Assembly: GCF_011075055.1 (NCBI RefSeq)
Contig: NC_058137.1
Coordinates: 1,426,001 to 1,490,000, forward strand
DNA: 64,000 nt
Source of the DNA: Mangifera indica
Lineage: Eukaryota > Streptophyta > Magnoliopsida > Sapindales > Anacardiaceae
Reading direction: 5' to 3'
Shown: in pieces, positions 46,520 through 59,237 of the stretch
Numbering within the stretch: the stretch's first letter is position 1
Layout: each line of letters opens with the position of its first letter
Translations under genes and position numbers: made by a program
Notes under the pieces: model-generated
What the model was told of the DNA's origin: nothing
The model's database searches: none
Seen by the model: only the letters and a program-made list of their open reading frames with translations

Positions 46520-47125
46520 TCACGAGGGATTTGTGGTTTCACCTTGATCATCAGAACTTGGAAACATCAACCATTCATCAGGAGATGAATTTTGACCACT
46601 TTCATCTCTATCTACATCTCCAAGTTTTGAACCATCGTGGTGATCATCAAACACCGCCCTGGAATTTTCCATTACATTACTAATTTTTTCTAAATGTGGG
46701 TATTTTGAATGTTCAACAATCTTGCTATCCAAAGTTTTCAGAAATCCTAACCACCAAGAGTAAGAAGCAGCCTGGTTTTCTCCCCACTCGAATTCCAGGC
46801 TCTCCACCACAGACGGCGGCGCTGCAGAAATTGCAGGTGCAGTAGTTGACCATATGGGTTCAGGTAGAGGCATTGACTCTGTTAATGAATTATAACAACA
46901 TAGTGAAGAACTCGCCACAAATGGTGTTGCTGTAACTGCAAGTATTCCGGTTGATTTTGTGGTTTGTTTCATTGAAGATCTATGGAGCTGCAAGGCTTGA
47001 ACAATCTCTCTTCTAGCTTCAGCCATGTTGATTGTACAATCCTGAGGAACCCTTCTACTATGAGCCCTTCTTCTCATCGGCTTTCTTGTAGAATTATTAT
47101 TCTTCTGTGAACCAAGATTTTCCAT
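46520..47125 (-). CDS. Plant protein of unknown function, 201 residues
   Basis: Single exon from ATG at 47125. The N terminus is very basic (KPMRRRAHSRRVPQD) and could act as a nuclear signal. It leads into a short motif NMAEARREIVQALQLHRSSM, which I associate with a small uncharacterised group of land-plant proteins. The middle is Pro/Ala/Ser-rich. A conserved-looking EWGENQAASYSWWLGFLKTL segment follows, then an acidic C terminus (DVDRDESGQNSSPDEWLMF). No enzyme motif, signal peptide or membrane segment is seen. Codon use is plausible, and the coding stretch stands out from the AT-rich flanks. It is isolated from other genes. Confidence 0.75.
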   Translation of the reverse strand: MENLGSQKNNNSTRKPMRRRAHSRRVPQDCTINMAEARREIVQALQLHRSSMKQTTKSTGILAVTATPFVASSSLCCYNSLTESMPLPEPIWSTTAPAISAAPPSVVESLEFEWGENQAASYSWWLGFLKTLDSKIVEHSKYPHLEKISNVMENSRAVFDDHHDGSKLGDVDRDESGQNSSPDEWLMFPSSDDQGETTNPS

Positions 47126-47280
47126 GGCTAATTAACAAGCTAAAGGAAGACAAATGAGCATGTTAAGAGCGAGACTTTGAAGTGATGTGTAATGGTGGAA
47201 TTGTAAGTGGGAACGACGGAAAGTTGATGAGAAAATTAAAGAAAGAGATGAGTCGTCAGAGAGAGTAACATGTAGAGTGA

Positions 47281-47286
47281 CACGTG
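47281..47286. promoter_or_regulatory. G-box (CACGTG) upstream of the gene at 46520-47125
   Basis: CACGTG in the context GACACGTGGT, an ABRE-like site, about 155 bases before the start codon. Such sites can bind bZIP or bHLH factors; use here is inferred. Confidence 0.35.
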
Positions 47287-48689
47287 GTTGGATAAATGGA
47301 CACATCAAATGTTATTATAAGTGAAATGTCACTGTCGAAGGAGGTCTACGCCCGCCCACCGCTGCCGCTTTAATGGCTGATGATGCTTATGTTATGCTGA
47401 TGCTTCGGCAGCCAGCAGTCACGCCTGCAGTTGCCAAAATCTGAAGGAAGATTTTGGGATTGGCCTGGGGTTTGTCATCATCTCGAAGGCTAGGAAGGTG
47501 AGGCATTTAAGTCCAGCACGAATCCGTACTGAACAGTTATAAGCAAAAATTAATGAAAGGAAAATAATTTTTTGAAGAAATTCATAGTTTGATAATGCTT
47601 CAAGGATTTAAAGTGGTGTCAGTTGATGGTTAGTCTCACGAATAACGAATAAATCATGAAATAAGAATATTTGTAAAGGTTGAATTTGTCCAATTGAATT
47701 GAGATTGAATTTAGGTCAATTAAATTTGACTAATTCGAGAGAATTGAGTTTAGAATTGGGTTTGATGACCTTCTCTCACATCAAACACAAATTTGATTTA
47801 ATTTATAGAGTCAAATTTGATTTTAATATTATAGATAACTCAAATAATATCATTTTGATTAATATTTTAATTATTTTGAATCAAATTTTTTTTTTAGACT
47901 TATAAGTTTCATCTCAAGCTCACTTGTATAACATCTCCAAGGCTTTGGTTATGTTTGCATAAGAGGAGCTTGGCTTGAGCTTCATCGAGACGGGTTAACA
48001 TCCTGTTGGTAAGAGGATTGTAGACAATTACAGTGTTGGAGTTTGTCCATGTCTGATGGTCCACGCTGAGCTCCAGTGGAATTTTGGGTCCTTGTCTTTG
48101 ATATTGGACTTGAAGTCTTGAACCCTGCCCAAGATTTTAACAGTTTGGATTTCAGTCCAAGTATCGATCTTCCACTAATCTTTCTCGATTTCTTTCAACA
48201 AGTTTAAGCCCACTAGTAATTCTTAATAAAACTTTTTTATAATTAATTAAAAAAAATCAAAATTTGCATTTTACGATCGGAACGAGTCAAAGGACACAAG
48301 TACATCTATTTGACATGAGTCCATTCCCTCGCCTCGCCCTACTCAACCAAGAGCAAACTAATTAGAGGAGGGTTCAATCCTAACCTTTTTTCAGTTTGAA
48401 AGGATCGATTTTAAGCAGAATTACTAAAATTTTATTTTGATAACTCAAAAGTCAACTTTAGATTTATTTATTTGATAATAATATTTAATTTGTTAATAAT
48501 ATTATTAACTTATTAAATAATTAATAAGTTAAATAAAAGATTATGTATTTGATTTAACTGTAAACTAACCTTAAGTTTTTGATTTAGTTTGGATTGAATC
48601 CACTTATTAAAATATATAAACTTTGAAAATTATTTTGTTTCCAATATTTAGACAAATAATTTAGGAATGTCATTAATGGTAAATAAATA

Positions 48690-48721
48690 CAGTGAAACAA
48701 TATCATGAAAATTTATTTTAA

Positions 48722-48765
<44 letters not shown>

Positions 48766-48870
48766 ATAATTAAATATTATTTTATTTTTGATTTAAAATT
48801 ATTTAATTATATAATATTATATATCAAATATATATTAATTTATATATTTAAAATAAATTCATATAATTTT
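48690..48870. repeat. AT-rich MITE-like family, copy 3, with AAT/ATT microsatellite
   Basis: Core TATTATATAATTAAATATTA, TTTTTGATTTAAAATTATTT, AATTATATAATATTATATAT, CAAATATATA. It is preceded by about eight AAT units and four ATT units (48727-48765), themselves palindromic. The outer sequence TTTATTTTAAATATATAA reappears inverted at the right end (ATATATTTAAAATAAATTC), so this copy shows terminal inverted repeats. Confidence 0.65.
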
Positions 48871-49559
48871 ATTAAATTGAAAAACATTAGCCACTAATTT
48901 GCTGATATAATATTGACCTAAAGAAAAGTATATCCTCCTGAACAAACAAAATCCAAACAATATTCCTCACCATCTTGCACTTTCTGAGAACTTTCTGGAT
49001 CCAATCCAAATCACAGCAAATGTGTCAGCCATCAATCATTCTTAAATTTGACTTAGTTGTAAAACCAGTGATGATAAAGTGGTTAGCAGATGACACACAA
49101 CACAAAACAGAAGAAAGAAGGAAAAACACAAGTAAAAACAAATATTATTAATAAATGATTTGCTCCCATTGATATATATTTCGGCTAACAATAAAGCTAC
49201 CAACCATATGTCAGACCTTGTTGTTTCAATATTCTTTAATCAAAAGAAAAGCTAGCACGACCAGAACAAGGTTTACATTATACTACTTACAGCTAAGGTT
49301 TCAAGGGTTTTGACAGCAGACCCAGTTGAATTTTACACTTCTATTGAGCTGTTTATGAGTCATTCATGCATAGAAAAAAACTTTCCGAAATCTCTCATTT
49401 CTGCAATGCATGCCAGCTCGGAGAGACAGAGAGGAAGATTTTAGGTTAAAATATTAAGGCGAGTCCTTGGTTTCTCAGGCTTCACGTGGACTCCCAGGAA
49501 CCCATATAAGCTATAGCCTATAGGTCTTCAAAAATTGAAATACATTTAAGAGGGAAAAA

Positions 49560-49700
49560 AAAACAGTTAGCGTATGAAAGTCGCTTAAATGGTAAAAAGT
49601 TACTGCTTCAATACGAAGACTTTGGGTTTAAGTCATTAAAATTACCTACTAACATACCAAGTTTTAACTGTTTGGTGTCGATCATGTCGGTAAAAAGTTA
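49560..49700 (+). mobile_element. tRNA-related SINE-like candidate
   Basis: TCGCTTAAATGGTAAAAAG followed about 30 bases later by GGGTTTAAGTC, the latter fitting the RNA polymerase III B-box pattern GWTYRANNC. Spacing to the upstream A-box-like stretch is near that of tRNA-type promoters. No terminal duplication was identified, and a similar TTAAATGGTAAA stretch recurs near 56250. Confidence 0.35.
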
Positions 49701-50935
49701 GTTAATTTCCAATGCATTATAAACTAAATACAAACTTAAAGCCTTAAGAAAAAGAAAATCATATAAAATTTTATGTTCCACACTCATATAGATAATAAAT
49801 AAAACAACATTAATCCTTGGAATCTTAACTAATATATAAATAAATTCTTCCCTTAATGACATAATTTAAATAATAAAAATAATGAAACTCACATAAAAAT
49901 ATATAAGTTAAAAAATTATTAATAATATATTAAAATCAAATTCCTTATTTATTTAAGATAATGATAATAAATCTAATAATTAAATATAAAAATTGACTTA
50001 TTTAATTAATTAGATTTTTCTTTCAAATGAGCATGTTTTTTTAATTAAAAAAAATGTGTCACATGGCTCATGCGGCAGCAATTTGTACAGTGTTTCTCGA
50101 GGCTTCAACTTTTTTATTTTTATAATAATTTTCTTTTTCTCAACTTTCCCAGCTGGCGTTGGACGAATTTTTCTCACCTCACTTCCCTTAGTTCAGCGTA
50201 TAACCAAACCCATCATGATTTATGGGTCAACTCTACAGCTCCCGTTTGCTCGAAAAGAAAATATAAAGAATAATTTTTATATTCTTTGTATTTAATTTCT
50301 TCGAAAAAATATACAAAAAAAAAAAAAACGTCTCTGATGGAATCATGAATGGCAAAAGTGGGACATCAAACAATTAAAAACGTATAAGTTTAACATTTAT
50401 TAATAACATTAGCAACATTAAATTTAAAATTTCATTGATTTAATACAAAGAAATTTTGAATTAAAAATTAAATAATATTTAATTAATTAAATAATAATAT
50501 ATTATATAAGTTTGAAATTATATATGATTGTTTAATGATATTGATGAATGGGCCTGGAGACAGGAATATCAGAAAAGAATGGATACAAGTATACTATTCG
50601 CTGAATTGATTAACACTTATAAAGTTCTCCTTTTTCTTTGGAATATGATTAAACTTTAATTAAATAGTGGGGTGCCTACAGCTTACTGTTCAAGCAACGG
50701 CCCTTGGGTCATTTCAAGGGTTCTTATTCATATGTTTATAAAAATAATAATTAATTATTAATTGGACGTAGAGTTTATAATATTAGAGAACGAAAATTAA
50801 CCTTGTCCCCATTGGGCAGTTGAAGAAGTGACATTAGATTAAATTAAATTGGCATCTCTTTCGTTTAGAGACTTGAAAAAAGTAATTAAATTGACTAAAA
50901 TATAATTAAGAAATTAATTAATCCAATGAACTTAA

Positions 50936-51916
50936 TTACAAACCAACGCAATTTCTTGATGTGGTGACCCCACCGTCTACAACAAGATTATGGCCACTTA
51001 CATATTTTGATTCATCACTGGCTAAATAAAGCGCCGCCTCTGCAACATCTTTAGCTCTTAGAGTTGAGCCTTTTAAATTGCCAAGTCCGTTCACAAACTC
51101 TTCCATCTTGTCCACTTCTTCTTCACTGGGAATTAATCCAAAATTCATGCAGTCATCTTCTTCATCTACTGTCCTCCAAGCATTAACAAGCATAGAAGTC
51201 GCCACGCCAAATGGGGAAATACAGTTGACCCGAATCCCATATCGTCCAAGCTCACACGCGGTGTTTTTTGTTAGCCCAACAATGGCGTGTTTCGAAGCTG
51301 TGTAAGCATGTGGGCCGAGGCCTCCCATGACGCCGGCCACGCTTGCAGTGGAGATTATGCATCCGCCGCCTCTAGGAATCATAACTCGGGCGGCGTGTTT
51401 GATTCCTAGAGCGGTTCCTTTGACATTCACCCGCATGACTCGGTCGAACTCATCTGGGTCGAAATTGATAATGCTCTTGTTTTTGTACTGGTTTCCGAGC
51501 ACCCCGGCATTGTTGAAAAGAATGTCAAGGCGACCGTACCGAGAGATTGTTGAGTTTATTAAATTCTCCATGTCGTCTTCTGAGCTAACATCACAGCGAA
51601 CAAAGCTAGCAGAAGAAGATAATGTATCAGCAAGTAAATTTCCAAGAGTGTCTTCAATATCGGCAATGACTACTTTGGCTCCATGTCTCGCAAATAGTCT
51701 CACTGTTGCTTCTCCGATGCCTCTAGCTCCACCTGTGATGATTGCAACCTTGCCCTCCAACCTGGAAAATTGCAACAAAACTTAATCAATCTCAATGCTC
51801 AAGATAGAAAAAGCCAATATAACATTATACCTTTTATGAGAGATTGGAGAATTATCTTCCCAACCCATAACATGAATATTCTGAAGGGATGGCTCGGGCA
51901 TCACTTGAGCAGGCAT
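50936..51916 (-). CDS. Classical short-chain dehydrogenase/reductase (SDR110C type, ABA2/SDR2a-like)
   Basis: NAD(P)-dependent oxidoreductase of the plant SDR110C group, which includes xanthoxin dehydrogenase (ABA2) and secoisolariciresinol and terpene-alcohol dehydrogenases; the substrate cannot be read from sequence. Two exons, 51831-51916 and 50936-51761, with a 69-base GT-AG intron, give 303 residues starting [13 protein letters not shown]. The Rossmann cofactor motif TGGARGIG is at 38-45, with an acidic residue after beta-2 (VVIADIED) favouring NAD(H). NNAG is at 112-115. The catalytic set is Asn141, Ser169, Tyr182 and Lys186 (YTASK). The end [11 protein letters not shown] is typical. 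All catalytic residues are present. The substrate loop contains an acidic segment ([13 protein letters not shown]). Confidence 0.93.
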
Positions 51917-52030
51917 GGTTTAAGTTTAACAGCAAAAACGGTGGGACAGAGAGACAGAGAAAAACAGTATAAAGAAATAGAAGGAGCTAAGAAAGATTGG
52001 CTTTGATAAAGATGAGAAATGTAAAGAAGG

Positions 52031-52038
52031 TATATATA
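52031..52038 (-). promoter_or_regulatory. TATA box of the SDR gene
   Basis: Minus strand reads TATATATA within CCTATATATACC, about 115 bases before the start codon at 51916. Confidence 0.6.
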
Positions 52039-53329
52039 GGCAAGAGGGTCACAAAGGGTTATGTTAATATGTCAAGTGGGTTTGGTTACTTGGGTGAGCT
52101 GTTCTCCATCAGAGGGCAACTTCCTAAGAAATGTCCATTACAATAAGCCTCTCGCTCTCGCAGCTCGCTTGTTTCTCAAGTACATGTTTCCACTTCCTTA
52201 TCTCTACATATACCTACTACCAGAACACCCATTAATTAATGGTTTTCAAATATCAACTCATTTGACTGAACCATGGTTCCTTCATGGTTTCAACTTTTAA
52301 GCTTGCAGTTACATCATGAGAGTCAGTCAAACCTTGGATGAATTTATTATTGAATATTCACTTCACTGACGATTCCTTCTATTTTAGTGCATTACCCACT
52401 TTGCTTATTGAACTAAAATATGCTAAGCAGAAATGTCAAGGTAACAAATTGCCGGCCAGACATTGTCTGACTCAATTATTAACTTAATTTCACTGGTTTG
52501 AACATCCTTGACACTTTGACAAAAAAAGGAAAAGTTGTAATCTCTTAGATGAACGAGCTTTCAGTTCACCTAAAACGTTACGTGCTTCAGAAAGTCTCAT
52601 AGTCGAAAGAAGATAGGGAGGCTTAGTTAGACTGGAGACAGCTCATGGCTGATTTGGGTGTATCCAAAATGATATGACATGAAACCTAGATATTCGGTAT
52701 GTAGATATTGCGTGATAACATAATATTAGTTAAATAGTTTCTCTAATTGTCAACATGTGACATGTGTTTTGTGATTAAAATATTATTTAATTAAAAATAT
52801 TTTAAAATTTTAAAATTTATAATATTTTTTCTTTTTATTTAAAATTTTAATAATTCTTTTTATTTAAAATTTAAAAAATGGGTATTTTCCTCTTAAGTAT
52901 TTTCTTATCCTCTATGGCAAATGTTCTCCTTCCTGACCATTCACTACTAAAATATGGATCAAACAAAGAGGATCTAGCTTCTGTAGTTTTTTTTTTTTCA
53001 AACTAGATTTTGTTTGAACAGTAATATTTTATGTTATCTTTGCCCAGAGCTAGAGATATGCAAAGACTGGAATCGGGTCTTTGACGAAAGATTTGGGTAC
53101 TTGCATTTCACCTTGTTCAACTGTTTCTGCCTCAAATCCAAGATAGATAAACTCTGGATTTTTTTTAATATCCCAGGAAACTTTACCACATGGCCTTGCA
53201 GGATCCTCTTTCAGTTAAACGTATAAATAAATTAGACATATTTGCAATTTCATATATAAAATGGGAAACAGAGCAAAATTATTGAGGTAACTGAAATCAT
53301 ATAACAATTAATAAAACTATATGTAATAT

Positions 53330-53470
53330 AAATGGGTATATATTTAATATATATTATAAAAAAATTAGATAATTTTAAATTATAAATAAAATAATATTCA
53401 ATTATATGATAACATATTATATATATATTAAAAAATATATATACATAATATTATTTTATAATAATATAAA
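53330..53470. repeat. AT-rich MITE-like family, copy 4 (inverted)
   Basis: On the minus strand the core order CATATAATTGAATATTATTT, TATTTATAATTTAAAATTAT and AAATATATAC matches the other three copies. Confidence 0.55.
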
Positions 53471-54338
53471 AAATATGACCAAGTCTCGATTTGAGTTGAT
53501 TTCAAATTTAGAATGATTCGCCTTACAAAAAAAAAATATGACCAAATCAGGACAAATGTTACAATTTCTTATAACAAATTGTTGAGAGAACAATTTCAAA
53601 AAGGTGCTTGTTGCGTAATCAGGACCAATACTCGTTTTCTTCTTATAAAATGCTTTCTACCAAACCCTTCGTCATTCATACTACAAAAATTTGGGAAATG
53701 TATTTGACTAGAAAATTGGCCGTATTTCAATTCTAACTACTTTTTTGGACGTGATTTTTATCTAATTTAAAGCTGAATTGGATGTAATGTAAATCTAATT
53801 ATCAAAAGCAGCAGCAGCCTCAAGTTCTTGACCACAATTACCTAACCATCTTGTTCACAATTACTTCTTCTAACTTTCCAAGGGAAAAAAAAAAAAAAAA
53901 TTCAATTCACAAGTTTCAAAGTCTTCCCAAGACTTGGTTAAATAAATTTAAGATAATTTTCTTCCTTTGCACTCAATCATTTTTCTTGTGTTATTCATAT
54001 TTAAGAGTCATTTATTTATATAAAAGTCAACTGATATTTTTCACGCAAGGTATAATAAATTTACATATTATCACTTTTTAATTTAAAAAATAATAATTCT
54101 TACCCAACTATTAATTTTAATATTTAAAAAATATTTATATCATTTTTTAAAAATATTATGATAAGGATGTCTTTAATTATCATTTGTCTATGTACTTAAA
54201 AATATTATAATGTAATGTTATTGGGCTAAACTGTAAAATATAAATATTACTTTTTAAAACTTATTAAGAAAATGTAAGAATGTTTCCTATATATAATATA
54301 TATATAAAAATTTTATTAAGACTAAATTTGATTCGGCT

Positions 54339-54407
54339 TAGAGATTCAAGATTGGATAATTTCCTTCATACAATGGTTGGCTTTTTGTTGCTTCCATGCA
54401 CAATTGT
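54339..54407 (+). repeat. Inverted repeat, left arm (69 bp)
   Basis: Contains GATTGGATAATTTCCTTCAT and GGTTGGCTTTTTGTTGCTTC, ending CATGCACAATTGT. The same sequence occurs inverted at 55341-55409 with only two or three differences. Confidence 0.85.
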
Positions 54408-55340
54408 GATAAGGATATAAATATTACTTTATCGGACTAAATTGGAAGATATAAATATTATTTTTTAAAACTTATTAAAAACAGATAAAAAATTTTCCTT
54501 TATATTGTTTAAAAAATTATCATTTTCAACCTTATATATTTATAAAATGTTATTATAATTCCAATAATTTATAATATAACAATTAATTCTTAATTTATTG
54601 TATTTTATTCAGTTTTTTGAAAGTGTAATAATCAATTCTATTTCTTAATTTCAAAAAACCCAAAGTTTTTTTTAATTTTTAAAAACCCTTGAAAAAATTA
54701 ATTAACACTTTTAAAATTAAAGGTGACCCTAAACATATGATTATACATTATTAACACCCTAATATATACTTATACTAATAAATTTTTCATTATTTTAAAT
54801 TAAAATTAATATAAATTAGTGTAAAAAAATTATTTAATAATACTTTGAAAATAAAGTGTTATTTAAGTTGAGTGTGTTTTTGTATTTTAAACAATTTTAT
54901 AAAAAGTGATCAGATTTTTTTTATCAAATTTAACAAATAAGTTGAAAAATGACTTTCCAAACTTAGAAGTAAGAATGTGTTCGTTCTTCAAACCTTGGGG
55001 GGGAAAAGTTGATTAGCCCTTATAAAACGATACATTAATATCCCATATCCAATAATATCTTATTTTCTGTCCATGGCAAACTGGCTGCCTGCCACGAGAG
55101 AAAAGTGTATGTATTTCTTGTATAAAATTTTCGTCCTGAAACCACAACCACCAAGCCAGATCGCCTACTGAAGTCAAAAGGTCAAAGATTTGATCGGCTG
55201 TTGTACATTGAAATCAGAGTCTTGGTGCTGATCCGGTCGTTGATTTATATTAAGATAATGCAGATTATATTCTCTATTGGCAAGTCAAGATCGTTGAAGA
55301 CAAGTTGCATGTTGTTGGATTAGTGAAATAAACAACCTGA

Positions 55341-55409
55341 ACAATTGTGCATGGAAGCGACAAAAAGCCAACCATTGTATGAAGGAAATTATCCAATCTC
55401 AAATCTCTG
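55341..55409 (-). repeat. Inverted repeat, right arm (69 bp)
   Basis: Inverse complement of 54339-54407 (for example GTCGCTTCCATGCACAATTG on the minus strand, against GTTGCTTCC on the left). The arms enclose 933 AT-rich bases without a recognisable gene. Confidence 0.85.
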
Positions 55410-55496
55410 AGGGCACCTTTCATTCAAATTGACCTTGAGATAAATCTTATTTGAATTCGATTTGAATCAAATTTAATTTTAATAAATTATATATAT

Positions 55497-55512
55497 AGAG
55501 AGAGAGAGAGAG
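55497..55512. repeat. (AG)8 microsatellite
   Basis: Eight AG units following an ATATAT run. Confidence 0.9.
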
Positions 55513-57792
55513 TATGTATATTTGTTTTGCAATAATCAATGCGGGTAAGCATTAGTTTATCAAGAAGATAAAAAATTAGGTGAAGTGATCTTGGCATCAG
55601 ACGTGGGAAATCTCTTCGAAGATTATTGCTCTGAGTCATATACAATATTTTATTTTAAATCAAGTGGCACGATATGGGAATACGTGGGACTTTCTGCTTC
55701 ATATATATATGGCAAAAATTTTTAAGGTGTTGGAGGGCAAGTCAAAAACAAATTCCTTTTCCTTTTTGTGATTGGAGCATGGTAAGAGTTGGAATACCAA
55801 TAAAGTCACAAGGTCGATTTATGTGGACGATAGAGTCCATCCATGGTTTTTATTTGAGGGGGATACCAATAAAGTCAAACCCCAATACTCTTTGATATGA
55901 GTTTGGTTTGAACGAATAATATATTGATCTGAATTCGTGAAATTAAAATTAAAAATAATTCAAATTTGGTTCATTGTCTAAGTTTAACATTTGGAGTTTA
56001 ATTTAAATTTATAATTTAGATTTATAATTTAAATTCATGATTTATTAACAAAACTACTATATGGTTTTATCTAATAACAAGTACATTAATGTTATAATTG
56101 TTTGATATGAGTTAAATCTTTGCGGGCTTTAATCCAATTGTTATAGCTTGGTACAATTGGATCTATTACATTCTTAAGGTCCAGTTTGACCCAAAATGCA
56201 ATTAAACCTTTATAAGTGTTATGAGGTCTCTCCACCTGAAAAGCTAATTTAAATGGTAAAGTTTCTCCTCACACTTAGATAAAACCTAGTTTGTTTGGAT
56301 TTTCAACAATCAAAAAGCCCAAAGTTCGAGGACATCAAGCCACAATTGTCTTCATGTAATGTTTGCGTTATCCAGCTTTAAGTGGCCTTAAAGACAAGGT
56401 TACGGTAATCCCTAATCCTAATTAGCGGCCCAAAACAGATATTGAGATCCAAACCAAACTATGGACAACAAAAATAAATGAGGCCACCTACTTATGCGGT
56501 GCATTGAAACATGGAACATGGTCTGCCCTAAAATTGGCAGTTTGCCATGAATGGAGCAGGCCTTATGGTAGAGGGAATTGGTTTTGGGCTACAACTTCTT
56601 AGAATTTATTTGAGGCTCAAGGACAGCTTGCCCTTAATAAACAGCCCACATACTGAATGCCGTAATTTATGCAATTATTTTGCTGCTAAATTCCATCAAC
56701 TTTAGGTTGGATAAATTCGAATTGAATCAAGCTGATTTGAACTTTGTTTGGTGTTTAGATAAAATAAATCGAGTTTGAATAAAGTAATCCCAACTTAAGT
56801 TTGAGTTAGACCACTTTGGTTTGATTGAATTGTCAAAAAGTTATTATCAAATTTATTTGTTTTAATGATTTCTATTTTCTCTAATGATTTATTTTTTTTA
56901 AAGTTTTTTCTTCGACAATTATTTTTTTATTTTATATATAATAACCCTTTTTCTTCTCTTGCAACTTTTTAGTGAATTTGTCACCAACTTAAACCAACCG
57001 AACGTAAACATAAACAAATCATATTAAATTTAAACTGGGTTTCAATTAAACCTATAAGGATTTGCTCAGTTCAGATCTATACCTCTATTTAGGTCTAAAC
57101 ACATATATAATAGACAATATGAAAACTGTTTTCTGAACCAAAAATGATAATCATTAGATAAAACACACACAATTCATAACAGGGATAGGTCCTACCCCCA
57201 ACTGCTACATAAAAAACGAAACAGAGAAAAGCATGCAAAATCTGGACTGGTGTGAATCATTTGAGCAGCATTAACGAACACGTTGTCGTCTATTTCTTCT
57301 TGGATTAAAAAAAAAAAATTTGTTGGGATATGGAAATGAGTTTGAAAGCTTTTATTTAAAGCAAAGCTTACATGATTATATGCAATTATCTATCTTATTT
57401 CTTTCTAAATTCATATACCCAACATCCTAATTCATGCTCTAAGAGATCATTTAAATGATAAAAAAAAAATAATTTATGTATAAAAAAAATATAAGTTTAA
57501 ATTTTTTTTAATGACACATCAAAATTAAATCTTTAATTTACCTAGTTTAATGATTATAAAATTGATTACTGGATTAATTTTTTCATTATAAAAAAAAAAA
57601 AACTTCCTAATTCATATGCCCTAAAAGCCTCTCTTAAAACATTATTGCTCAACTATTTAAAGAGAAAATGAGTATGAACGAAGATGGACACCATCAAAGG
57701 CTTTACCAGAAAGCAAAGGCACCCACCTCACCAAACTCACCGGACCATTTAACTGCGTATCAAAAAAAAAAAAAATAAATAGAAGAATCTCT

Positions 57793-58018
57793 TTAAAGAC
57801 AAAAACTAAATGTAATTTCGTGAATCTTGGCAGCACCATCACTCGTTACATCGTTCATCCTCTTCAAGTGATTCGAATTGTCTGGGCGCTTGATTTTCCA
57901 CACTCGTGGGACCCCTTCTTTCTGAATTATCACATGTAATTGAATGTAGGGTAATGATGTGAGATCACGATAGTATGTGAATTTGATGCCTTTGTATGCG
58001 GACCATGCCTGCCTGAAA
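57793..58018 (-). pseudogene. Possible orphan terminal exon of an unidentified gene
   Basis: A T-rich acceptor (ACGTTTCAG) precedes an open stretch of about 75 codons (QAWSAYKGIKFTYYRDL, then IQLHVIIQKEGVPRVWKIKR) ending with a stop. Composition is less AT-rich than the flanks. No upstream exon, promoter or family match is seen, so it is either a fragment of a lost gene or chance. Confidence 0.22.
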
Positions 58019-59237
58019 CGTAACAATCTGTCTCTTTTTCTTGGGGCCTACAATTCTTCCGTATTTAGCTTAACGGTCAACTTGGTAAATTTATAAAAGT
58101 TAAAGTTCTAATAAGTGATTGTAGAGTCATGCTTAAGTATGGGGAGATTAACTACAAATTATTAATCATCTGGATCAGGGTCTACTGAAAGCCGCAGCAC
58201 TCTTGATCTTCACCCCTAGTTGATGATCATGTGATCTAGAGTTATTTTGTATTTTTGTCATTATATAATAATCACTTCTTATTTTATCATTCTTTATCTC
58301 TATTTTGCCTAATTAAAAAATTATTATTTGAATTTAAAATTTAAATACAATAACCCTCTCTTATTTTAATAAGAAAAATGGATGAAAAAAGTGAAGTGGG
58401 TTATAAATAAGTCGAGATATATTTTTTTGTCATAAATTAAATTATTTTCTCGATATTTTATAGTAATTTATATACACATATTTTGGTTGAACATTCTCCC
58501 ATATGAATTAGTGTCATAATTGTGGAGATAAGTTTTGAATAATAAATTAAATCACGTTAAAAAAATTATATATTTTTTTAATTATTATATATTTATCAAT
58601 ATAATAAATATTGAGATTCTGTAAATCCTTAAAACCGCCAGTGTTACATATTTTGTGTAGGATTTTTTTACACTATGTACATTAATTGTTGGCAATAAAT
58701 CCCACCTATAGCAAGCTGTATAATTGACCATCTTCATGTACCTGAAGGTTGAGACCACGAAACTTTGGTGCTCCGAAAACCACCTGATTATGATTATATT
58801 TTCTTGATTAACCTAATATTGGATATCAAATAACATGATCCAATTAGCCCAGTGCACCATAATCGCCACGATGTGCGGCGAGCGAATGACGCAAATAAAA
58901 AGTGTTCATCGGCCAGTTCATTCTCTCCAAAAATTCTCAGTCAGGTAAAATAAAATAAAATTAAATTAAATAATTATCACATTAAATACAGTCTCACTCT
59001 CACAAGCCGCTCCTCACGTCCGTGTGGTGTGACTACTGTATATTCATTTGTCCTTTCTCAAGTATCAAGGGAAAAAAAATCAAAAAGAAAAACCTCTCAA
59101 CTTGCCTTTGTTGGAACTTGGAAATGGAAGCTTAAAGCGTGGCACATGTCAAGGCTGGAGAAGAAACAGACGGAGAGAGAAAATTGTTTTACGATATTAG
59201 GTTTTGTAGTGGTTGAATTTCCTTTCCAAGTACAAGA

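Larger units (their letters stand above)
47126..50935. other. Intergenic region between the unknown-protein gene and the SDR gene
   Basis: The first 300 bases should be the promoter of the gene at 46520-47125 and include a G-box at 47281-47286. Further on are armed AATTCGA-type repeat sequence (47690-47900), the third AT-rich family copy (48690-48870) and a SINE-like candidate (49560-49700). The reading frame at 50056-50295 has no family match. Confidence 0.45.
52039..59237. other. Long intergenic stretch before the SCAR gene
   Basis: No complete gene is supported over 7.2 kb. Listed items are the fourth AT-rich family copy (53330-53470), inverted repeats at 54339-54407 and 55341-55409, a GA microsatellite (55497-55512), and a possible orphan exon (57793-58018). 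AACTCGAA-type repeat sequence is present near 55890-56120 and 56700-57080. The last 200 bases should hold the SCAR 5' UTR and promoter. Confidence 0.45.

Noticed and set aside
50056..50295. 79-codon open frame
   Set aside because: Phe/Ile-rich low-complexity translation without family match, in AT-rich intergenic DNA.
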